Source: Clostridium massiliamazoniense
GTDB taxonomy: Bacteria; Bacillota; Clostridia; Clostridiales; Clostridiaceae
Reading direction: 5' to 3'
NCBI RefSeq assembly: GCF_001403635.1
Contig: NZ_LN879468.1
Span: 1,581,501 to 1,645,500 of the forward strand
DNA length: 64,000 nucleotides
Shown: piece by piece, positions 57,241-64,000 of the stretch
How the letters are laid out: each line of letters begins with the position of its first letter
Numbering within the stretch: position 1 is the first letter of the stretch
The notes under the pieces: model-generated
What the model was told of the DNA's origin: nothing
What the model saw: only the letters and a program-made list of their open reading frames with translations
Databases searched by the model: none
Made by a program: the position numbers and the translations under genes

Positions 57241-57860
57241 TATGCGTACACCTCCTCGATTTTTTCTATAGCTTCCTTAGTTATTATTAGCTTTTCAAAT
57301 TTAAGTAAGTCATAAACGTTTATGTTGTTTAATGGACATACTTCAACACCTGGAACGTTTCTTACTGATTTGTAAACATTCTCGTTTGATTCAGCTGTAA
57401 CAACTAATGCTTTTTTAGCTTCTAATGCATTTAACATTTTTATAGCTTCTTTAGTTTTTGGAGCTTCAAATTCTAAGCTTTCTAAAACTAACATGTTATT
57501 GTCAGCAACCTTGCTTGATAAAGCTGATTTCATAGCAACAGCTCTCATGCTTTTTGGTATTGACATTCTGTAATCTCTTGGTTTTGGTGCAAATACGATA
57601 CCACCTTTGATCCATTGTGGTGCTCTTATTGAACCTTGTCTTGCTCTACCAGTTCCTTTTTGTCTCCAAGGCTTGATTCCGCCTCCTCTAACTTCAGATC
57701 TAGTTTTAGCTGATTGAGTTCCTTGTCTCTTGTTAGCTAATTGAGCAACTACTACTTGATGTAATACTGCTTCGTTTATTTCAGCAGCAAATACTGATTC
57801 GTTTAATTGGATATCTCCAACTTTTTGTCCTTCTTTATTTAATAATCCTAATGTAGGCAT
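57240..57860 (-). CDS. rplD: 50S ribosomal protein L4
   Basis: 206 residues. The long tunnel loop [20 protein letters not shown] is intact, with no macrolide-type change seen. In other bacteria L4 represses its own S10 operon by binding the leader; the structured leader before rpsJ makes that plausible here. Confidence 0.98.
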   Translation of the reverse strand: MPTLGLLNKEGQKVGDIQLNESVFAAEINEAVLHQVVVAQLANKRQGTQSAKTRSEVRGGGIKPWRQKGTGRARQGSIRAPQWIKGGIVFAPKPRDYRMSIPKSMRAVAMKSALSSKVADNNMLVLESLEFEAPKTKEAIKMLNALEAKKALVVTAESNENVYKSVRNVPGVEVCPLNNINVYDLLKFEKLIITKEAIEKIEEVYA

Positions 57861-57884
57861 TTTATTTCCTCCTTTCTAGAAAAA

Positions 57885-58514
57885 TTATGCTTTAACGCTG
57901 TTTCTGATTACAACTGTACTTTTGTTAGCTCCTGGAATTCCACCTTTAACTAAAATGATATTCTTGTCAGCCATAACCTTAACTACTTCAAGGTTTAATA
58001 CAGTAACATTTTCAGAACCCATGTGTCCTGGCATTCTTTTGTTTTTGAAAGTTCTTGATGGATCTGATGCAGCTCCCATTGAACCTGGTGCTCTATGGAA
58101 TTTTGAACCGTGACTCATAGGTCCTCTGCTTTGATTCCATCTCTTGATAACGCCTTGGAATCCTTTTCCTTTAGAAACTCCAGAAACGTCAACTTTATCT
58201 CCAACTTCAAAAGTATCAACCTTTATTTCGTCACCAACATTGTAAGCTGATATATCATCTAATCTGAATTCTTTAAGAGTTCTTCTAGCTGATACTCCTG
58301 CTTTAGCAAAGTGACCTTTCTTTGGGCTGTTTACTAATTTCTCTCTGATTTCACCGAATCCTACTTGTATTGCATCGTAACCGTCGTTTTCAACAGTTTT
58401 CTTTTGAACAACAACACATGGACCAGCTTCTACAACTGTTACAGGAACAACTTTTCCATTTTGATCGAATATTTGAGTCATTCCGATTTTTTTACCTATT
58501 ATAGCTTTTTTCAT
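57885..58514 (-). CDS. rplC: 50S ribosomal protein L3
   Basis: 209 residues. [20 protein letters not shown] and the deep loop [20 protein letters not shown] near the peptidyl transferase centre are normal. The frame is open far upstream, but AGGAGGTGTAACCAC before the ATG at 58514 decides the start. Confidence 0.98.
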   Translation of the reverse strand: MKKAIIGKKIGMTQIFDQNGKVVPVTVVEAGPCVVVQKKTVENDGYDAIQVGFGEIREKLVNSPKKGHFAKAGVSARRTLKEFRLDDISAYNVGDEIKVDTFEVGDKVDVSGVSKGKGFQGVIKRWNQSRGPMSHGSKFHRAPGSMGAASDPSRTFKNKRMPGHMGSENVTVLNLEVVKVMADKNIILVKGGIPGANKSTVVIRNSVKA

Positions 58515-58603
58515 GTGGTTACACCTCCTAAACTTATTAGCGGATTGATTTACAATCATAATAGTTTTTCTATTATTACTTCAATATCAATTAAATCTAA
58601 AAA

Positions 58604-58912
58604 TTATAGTTTAATTTCGATATCTACGCCAGCTGGTAAATTTAATCTCATTAATGCATCAACAGTTTTTGGTGATGGATTAACTATATCGATTAATCTT
58701 TTATGAGTTCTTATTTCGAACTGCTCTCTTGAATCTTTGTACTTGTGCACAGCTCTTAAGATAGTGATTACATCTTTTTCTGTTGGTAGAGGTATTGGAC
58801 CTGCAACCTTAGCACCAGTTGATTTCGCAGTTTCTACGATTTTTTCAGCTGATTGATCTAATATTGTGTGATCAAATGCTTTTAATCTTATTCTTATTTT
58901 TTGTTTTGACAT
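58604..58912 (-). CDS. rpsJ: 30S ribosomal protein S10
   Basis: 102 residues; also a partner of NusB in antitermination. [20 protein letters not shown] and the loop [20 protein letters not shown], where tigecycline-resistance changes occur elsewhere, look normal. First gene of the S10 cluster, behind its own promoter and about 195-nt leader. Confidence 0.98.
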   Translation of the reverse strand: MSKQKIRIRLKAFDHTILDQSAEKIVETAKSTGAKVAGPIPLPTEKDVITILRAVHKYKDSREQFEIRTHKRLIDIVNPSPKTVDALMRLNLPAGVDIEIKL

Positions 58913-58929
58913 TTGGTTTCCCTCCTTTT

Positions 58930-59107
58930 CATGTACGTTTTACTTCTTAACGCACAACAGTTTCATTCTGTAAACTGTCCCTGGTGTTTCACATTTCGAT
59001 AGAAACAGTAAGAATGTCTGTCGCTGGATTCTAGATCCACGCTAGCTCATCAAGAATATCCCGGAAGTTCGGCAACCTCTCGAATCAACGCTTTTTTGCT
59101 TTGCAAC
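58930..59107 (-). promoter_or_regulatory. Structured leader of the S10 operon
   Basis: A clearly more GC-rich stretch than any other non-coding DNA here. Hairpins on the minus strand include ACAGTTT / AAACTGT (about 58967-58992), TGGAT / ATCCA around CTAGA, and pairing within GAGGTTGCCGAACTTCC. It lies between the predicted start and rpsJ. Autogenous control by L4 is the known logic of S10 leaders; whether this one uses it is inferred. Confidence 0.6.
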
Positions 59108-59113
59108 TTCTTA

Positions 59114-59142
59114 ATTATACTATGTATATTTTATTTTTTCAA
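59114..59142 (-). promoter_or_regulatory. S10 operon promoter
   Basis: TTGAAA (59142-59137), 17 bp, TATAAT (59119-59114) on the minus strand; predicted start near 59107. Confidence 0.83.
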
Positions 59143-59254
59143 GCTTTTTAATTAGCTTTTTTCAAAATTAATTTTTTGATTTTTTTCTTCTCAAAACACT
59201 CTATTTAATATAATATACTATTTTAAAAATTTTTCAAGAGTATATTATTAACAT

Positions 59255-59320
59255 AAAAAAAGGCCTTTAAAAAAGAGATGAATGATTAATCATCCATCTC
59301 TTTTTTAAAGGCCTTTTTTT
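59255..59320 (-). terminator. Very long terminator after tuf
   Basis: A perfect 26-bp stem: AAAAAAAGGCCTTTAAAAAA plus GAGATG pairs with CATCTC plus TTTTTTAAAGGCCTTTTTTT. It lies about 260 bp beyond the tuf stop and 110 bp before the S10 promoter, separating the str and S10 units. Confidence 0.93.
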
Positions 59321-59582
59321 GAACAACTTAAGAGTTTAAATATTTTAGTTTTTTGCGCTTAAACTTAAATATGAAATTCTTAAGCTTCATTGTATATACT
59401 TTGAACTTTTTTCTAATTGAATTAAATTAAAATATCTTGCGCTAAATATTTTAAAATAATTCTTAGAACATACACCCGAGTTCATTGGGCAATTTAATTC
59501 ACTAAAAACAAATTAATGTTTATAAATGATATATTAATGCTTAGGTGAGATAAACTCACCTAAACAAGATAAATTTTAAGGA
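59321..59582 (-). other. tuf 3' region with an early hairpin
   Basis: About 260 bp between tuf and its long terminator. TTAGGTGAG / CTCACCTAA (59541-59563) forms a perfect 9-bp hairpin 20 bp past the stop but lacks a good U-tract. The rest holds no ORF; a long 3' UTR or a small RNA cannot be told apart by eye. Confidence 0.5.
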
Positions 59583-60776
59583 TTATTCTGCTACCTTAGT
59601 AACAACTCCTGATCCTACAGTTCTTCCACCTTCTCTGATCGCGAATCTTAATCCTTCATCCATAGCTACTGGGTGAATTAATTCAACGTCCATATCGATG
59701 TGATCTCCTGGCATTACCATTTCCATTCCTTCTGGTAATTTTATTGATCCTGTTACGTCAGTTGTTCTGAAGTAGAATTGTGGTCTATATCCATCGAAGA
59801 ATGGAGTATGTCTTCCACCTTCTTCTTTTTTAAGTACGTATACTTGACCTACGAATTTTGTATGTGGTTTGATTGATCCAACTTTTGCTAAAACTTGACC
59901 TCTTTCGATCTCGTCTCTTTGAACACCTCTTAATAATGCTCCTATGTTGTCTCCAGCTTGTGCTTCATCTAGTAATTTTCTGAACATTTCTATTCCTGTG
60001 ATTACTACTTTTCTGCTTTCTTCTTTTAATCCAACGATTTCTACTTCGTCTGATACGTGAAGAACTCCGCTTTCAACTCTTCCTGTTGCAACTGTTCCTC
60101 TACCAGTGATTGTAAATACATCTTCTACAGGCATTAAGAATGCTTTATCTGTAGCTCTTTCTGGTGTTGGGATGTAGCTATCTACTGCTTCCATTAACTC
60201 ATTGATACAAGCTGTTGCTTCTGCATCTGCTGGGTTTTCTAAAGCTCTTAAAGCTGATCCTTTTATTACTGGGATATCGTCTCCTGGGAAGTTGTACTCG
60301 TTTAATAACTCTCTTACTTCCATTTCAACTAATTCTAATAATTCTTCGTCGTCAACCATATCAGCTTTGTTTAAGAATACTACGATGTAGTCAACTCCAA
60401 CTCTTGATGCTAATAGGATGTGCTCTCTTGTTTGAGGCATTGGGCCGTCTGCAGCTGAACATACTAATATAGCTCCGTCCATTTGAGCAGCTCCTGTGAT
60501 CATGTTCTTAACGTAGTCAGCGTGTCCTGGACAGTCTACGTGAGCGTAGTGTCTGTTTGCTGTTTCGTATTCAACGTGAGCACTGTTGATTGTGATTCCT
60601 CTTTCTTTTTCTTCTGGTGCTTTATCTATTTCATCATATTTGAAAGCTTCAGCTCCACCTTGAGTTGCTAATACACTTGTTATAGCAGCTGTTAATGTAG
60701 TTTTACCGTGGTCTACGTGACCGATTGTTCCAATATTTACGTGTGGTTTACTTCTTTCGAATTTTGCCTTTGACAT
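59583..60776 (-). CDS. tuf: Elongation factor Tu
   Basis: 397 residues; delivers aminoacyl-tRNA. GTP-binding motifs are [10 protein letters not shown] (19-28), [13 protein letters not shown] and [10 protein letters not shown]; the effector region [17 protein letters not shown] follows. Domains 2 and 3 are complete. It follows fusA in the str operon. Codon use is strongly biased, which explains several long open frames on the opposite strand. Confidence 0.99.
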   Translation of the reverse strand: MSKAKFERSKPHVNIGTIGHVDHGKTTLTAAITSVLATQGGAEAFKYDEIDKAPEEKERGITINSAHVEYETANRHYAHVDCPGHADYVKNMITGAAQMDGAILVCSAADGPMPQTREHILLASRVGVDYIVVFLNKADMVDDEELLELVEMEVRELLNEYNFPGDDIPVIKGSALRALENPADAEATACINELMEAVDSYIPTPERATDKAFLMPVEDVFTITGRGTVATGRVESGVLHVSDEVEIVGLKEESRKVVITGIEMFRKLLDEAQAGDNIGALLRGVQRDEIERGQVLAKVGSIKPHTKFVGQVYVLKKEEGGRHTPFFDGYRPQFYFRTTDVTGSIKLPEGMEMVMPGDHIDMDVELIHPVAMDEGLRFAIREGGRTVGSGVVTKVAE

Positions 60777-60858
60777 CGTTATTCCTCCTAAAACTATATA
60801 AATCTATAAAAAAGCATTTTGCTTTTTAAACTATTTTAAATAATTTATTTAATTACCT

Positions 60859-60880
60859 AGAAGGGAATTTAATCCCCTCT
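60859..60880 (-). other. Hairpin between fusA and tuf
   Basis: AGAGGGGA / TTCCCTTCT (with G-U pairs) around TTAAA, 20 bp past the fusA stop, with no U-tract. It may be a processing or partial attenuation site. Confidence 0.4.
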
Positions 60881-60898
60881 AAGTATTTTTAACTTTAA

Positions 60899-62968
60899 TT
60901 ATTTACCTTTTCTTTCTCCAACAACTTTTTCTTGGATACTCTTAGGTACTTCTTCATAGTGATCAAATTCCATTGAGTAGTTTCCTCTACCCTGAGTTCT
61001 TGATCTTAAAGCAGTTGCATAACCGAACATTTCTGAAAGTGCTACGAATGCTCTTATAACTTGAGCACCATTTCTAGCTTCCATACCTTCGATTCTACCT
61101 CTTCTTGAGTTGATGTCACCTATAACATCTCCCATATACTCTTCTGGTACTACTACTTCAACTTTCATCATTGGCTCAAGTAATACTGGGTTAGCTTTAG
61201 CCATAGCATTTTTGAATGCCATTGATCCAGCAATTTTGAATGCCATTTCAGATGAGTCAACTTCATGGTATGATCCATCATATAATTTGATTTTAAAGTT
61301 TATAACTGGGTATCCAGCTATTATACCACTTTGTGAAGCTTCTTGAATACCGTTATCTACAGCTGGTATGTATTCTTTTGGAATAGCTCCTCCAACTATA
61401 GCATTTTCGAATTCATATTCACCTTCGTGAGGTATCATTTCTATCTTACAGTGACCGTATTGTCCTCTACCACCTGATTGTCTAGCGAATTTAGCTTCAG
61501 CTTCAACAGCAGTTCTGATAGTTTCTTTGTAAGCAACTTGAGGAGCACCTACGTTACACTCAACTTTAAATTCTCTTTGTAATCTATCAGCGATGATATC
61601 TAAGTGTAATTCACCCATACCAGCGATGATTGTTTGACCAGTTTCTTGGTTAGTCCAAGTCTTGAATGTTGGGTCTTCTTCAGCTAACTTAGCTAAAGCT
61701 AATCCCATCTTTTCTTGACCAGCTTTTGTCTTTGGCTCTATAGCAACAGAGATAACTGGTTCTGGGAATTCCATACTTTCAAGTATGATTGGAGCTGATT
61801 CAGCACATAAAGTATCACCAGTAGTAGTGTTCTTTAATCCTATTATTGCTCCTAATTCACCTGCTTCTAATGATGTAACTTCTTCTCTTGAGTTAGCATG
61901 CATTTTAACAAGTCTTCCTATTCTTTCTTTTTTACCCTTAGTTGAGTTTAGAACGTATGAACCACTTTCCATAACTCCTGAATAAATTCTTGTGAATGCT
62001 AATTTACCAACGAATGGGTCAGTAGCAATTTTGAATGCTAATGCTGATAATGGAGCTGCATCTGAAGCTTCTCTTGTATCTTCATTACCTTCTAAATCAG
62101 TACCTTCAACAGCTTTTATATCTAATGGAGATGGTAAGAAATCAACAACTCCATCGATCATGTGTTGAACACCTTTATTTTTGTATGATGAACCACAGAT
62201 TACTGGTACTATTTCATTAGCTATAGTAGCTTTTCTTAAAGCTGCTTTTAACTCTTCGATAGTTAACTCTTCACCTTCTAAGTATTTCATCATTAATTCT
62301 TCATCAGTTTCAGCGATAGCTTCGATCATCATTGATCTATACTCTTCAGCTTGATCTTTTAATTCAGCTGGTATTTCAATTTCTTTTTCAGTTTGACCTA
62401 GGTCATCTTCGTAAACTACAGCAACGTTCTTCATTAAGTCGATCATTCCTGCAAATTCAGCTTCTTTTCCTATTGGAATTTGAATAGCAATAGCATTAGC
62501 TCTTAATCTTTCTCTAACTGATCCTAAGCAGTTGAAGAAGTCAGCTCCTGTTGCATCCATTTTGTTTACATATATCATTCTAGGAACTTGATATTTATCT
62601 GCCTGTCTCCAAACAGTTTCAGTTTGTGGTTCAACCCCACTCTTTGCATCTAGAACTGTAACAGCTCCATCAAGTACTCTTAATGATCTTTCAACCTCAA
62701 CAGTGAAATCTACGTGACCTGGAGTATCTATTATGTTTAATTCGTGACCTTTCCAGAAACAAGTTGTAGCAGCAGAAGTAATTGTTATACCTCTTTCTTG
62801 CTCTTGAACCATCCAGTCCATAGTTGAAGCTCCATCGTGAGTTTCACCTATTTTATGATTTTTACCTGTGTAGAAAAGTATACGCTCAGTAGTTGTTGTT
62901 TTACCCGCATCTATATGAGCCATTATTCCAAAGTTACGGAATTTTTCTAATGGATATTGTCTTGCCAT
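60899..62968 (-). CDS. fusA: Elongation factor G
   Basis: 689 residues; drives translocation. GTPase motifs are [38 protein letters not shown] and [12 protein letters not shown]; domain IV is present ([33 protein letters not shown]). The length is normal. GAGGAGGACA precedes the ATG. Between rpsG and tuf in the standard order. Confidence 0.99.
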   Translation of the reverse strand: MARQYPLEKFRNFGIMAHIDAGKTTTTERILFYTGKNHKIGETHDGASTMDWMVQEQERGITITSAATTCFWKGHELNIIDTPGHVDFTVEVERSLRVLDGAVTVLDAKSGVEPQTETVWRQADKYQVPRMIYVNKMDATGADFFNCLGSVRERLRANAIAIQIPIGKEAEFAGMIDLMKNVAVVYEDDLGQTEKEIEIPAELKDQAEEYRSMMIEAIAETDEELMMKYLEGEELTIEELKAALRKATIANEIVPVICGSSYKNKGVQHMIDGVVDFLPSPLDIKAVEGTDLEGNEDTREASDAAPLSALAFKIATDPFVGKLAFTRIYSGVMESGSYVLNSTKGKKERIGRLVKMHANSREEVTSLEAGELGAIIGLKNTTTGDTLCAESAPIILESMEFPEPVISVAIEPKTKAGQEKMGLALAKLAEEDPTFKTWTNQETGQTIIAGMGELHLDIIADRLQREFKVECNVGAPQVAYKETIRTAVEAEAKFARQSGGRGQYGHCKIEMIPHEGEYEFENAIVGGAIPKEYIPAVDNGIQEASQSGIIAGYPVINFKIKLYDGSYHEVDSSEMAFKIAGSMAFKNAMAKANPVLLEPMMKVEVVVPEEYMGDVIGDINSRRGRIEGMEARNGAQVIRAFVALSEMFGYATALRSRTQGRGNYSMEFDHYEEVPKSIQEKVVGERKGK

Positions 62969-63011
62969 TGTATCAATGTCCTCCTCTCAATTTATGGTAA
63001 CTTAAATTCAA

Positions 63012-63043
63012 CAAAACTGTTTTGGGAAACCAAAACAGCTTTG
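63012..63043 (-). promoter_or_regulatory. Strong hairpin between rpsG and fusA
   Basis: CTGTTTTGG / CCAAAACAG, nine perfect pairs with a four-base loop, extended by CAAA / TTTG past one mismatch. On the minus strand it is followed by TTTGTTG, a poor terminator, so it may tune fusA-tuf read-through or direct mRNA processing. Confidence 0.6.
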
Positions 63044-63051
63044 TATTAATA

Positions 63052-63603
<552 letters not shown>

Positions 63604-63688
63604 CTAATCTATATAAACTATATTAAAATCTATCTAAACTTTGAAGTCACAGCACTTAAACTAAGTTCAAGCTTTAAAATAACTTAAA

Positions 63689-64000
63689 TTATTTTTGCTT
63701 TGGTCTCTTAGCACCGTACTTAGATCTTCCTTGCATTCTGTTAGCTACTCCAGCTGAGTCTAAAGCTCCTCTTACTATGTGGTATCTAACACCAGGAAGG
63801 TCCTTTACTCTTCCACCTCTTATAAGAACAACACTGTGCTCTTGTAAGTTATGGCCTACACCTGGAATGTAAGCAGTTACTTCGTATCCGTTAGTTAATC
63901 TAACTCTGGCAACTTTTCTTAAAGCTGAGTTAGGTTTCTTAGGAGTACTAGTTTTAACAACAGTACAAACTCCTCTTTTTTGTGGACACTCTTTAAGTGC
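63689..64000 (-). CDS. rpsL: 30S ribosomal protein S12, C-terminal part (cut by window edge)
   Basis: 104 codons are present; about 20 N-terminal residues lie beyond the right edge. The visible sequence runs from [15 protein letters not shown] through [13 protein letters not shown] to the C-terminal [10 protein letters not shown]. Both lysines at the classic streptomycin-resistance sites (TPKKPNS and GGRVKDLPG) are wild type. It is the first known gene of the str operon, followed by rpsG. Confidence 0.97.
   Translation of the reverse strand, partial: ALKECPQKRGVCTVVKTSTPKKPNSALRKVARVRLTNGYEVTAYIPGVGHNLQEHSVVLIRGGRVKDLPGVRYHIVRGALDSAGVANRMQGRSKYGAKRPKQK

Noticed and set aside
58930-59107. tRNA-like or rRNA-like segment (contains GTTCGGCAACCTCTCGAATC)
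   Set aside because: The T-loop-like words are isolated; no acceptor stem, anticodon arm or tRNA-length fold could be built. Its position fits an mRNA leader.
60202-60671. Several plus-strand open frames opposite tuf
   Set aside because: Products of strong codon bias in EF-Tu; no ribosome sites and no plausible protein.

Overview
The window reads as a chromosomal segment of a low-GC, spore-forming, butyrate-producing clostridium, most probably Clostridium perfringens or a very close relative. The reasons are the strongly AT-rich intergenic DNA and codon use, ptb-buk, a CpI-like [FeFe] hydrogenase, the germination amidase CwlD, and Firmicute-type ribosomal protein clusters. No prophage, plasmid, insertion sequence with a transposase, CRISPR array, rRNA or tRNA was seen. 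The assignment rests on recognising the proteins, not on a database search.

Layout. 1-16 kb: a cut-off NUDIX hydrolase gene; glmM; a DUF349 repeat protein; a YerC-type regulator; an XRE-cupin regulator next to a drug/metabolite efflux gene; the energy genes hydA, buk and ptb; a FAD oxidoreductase; the c-di-AMP pair cdaA-cdaR; an unknown coiled-coil protein; and a SleB-like cell wall hydrolase. 16-35 kb: trxA with an unusual thioredoxin-reductase-like flavoprotein; iadA with a TPR membrane protein; a cyclase-family/YdcF pair; two orphan genes; ptsI divergent from a sigma-54 activator with an HPr-like N-terminus; class I ribonucleotide reductase; an ArsC/Spx-like protein; a YitT protein; a two-subunit Fe-S fumarase; and cwlD. 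35-64 kb, all on the minus strand: a Na/Pi transporter, rpsI-rplM, truA, ecfT-ecfA2-ecfA1, then the alpha, spc and S10 ribosomal clusters (rplQ back to rpsJ), then tuf, fusA, rpsG and a cut-off rpsL (the str operon).

How it works together. The right half is the translation and secretion core: ribosomal proteins, RNA polymerase alpha, SecY, Adk, Map, IF-1, EF-Tu and EF-G. Readable promoters and structured leaders sit before rpsJ, rpsM and rplM. The left half links fermentation (butyrate, hydrogen), thiol redox, sugar uptake through the PTS, deoxynucleotide synthesis and cell envelope control (glmM, cdaA/cdaR, cwlD).

The most interesting non-gene content is repetitive intergenic DNA: a 335-bp element with about 80-bp imperfect inverted arms (27088-27422); a partial second copy of its right end after glmM; a family of terminator-like hairpins sharing a GGATGTATC stem; and a dispersed two-hairpin repeat with several degraded copies. 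The most interesting proteins are the HPr-domain sigma-54 activator beside ptsI and the thioredoxin reductase homologue that has lost its NADPH-binding motifs.
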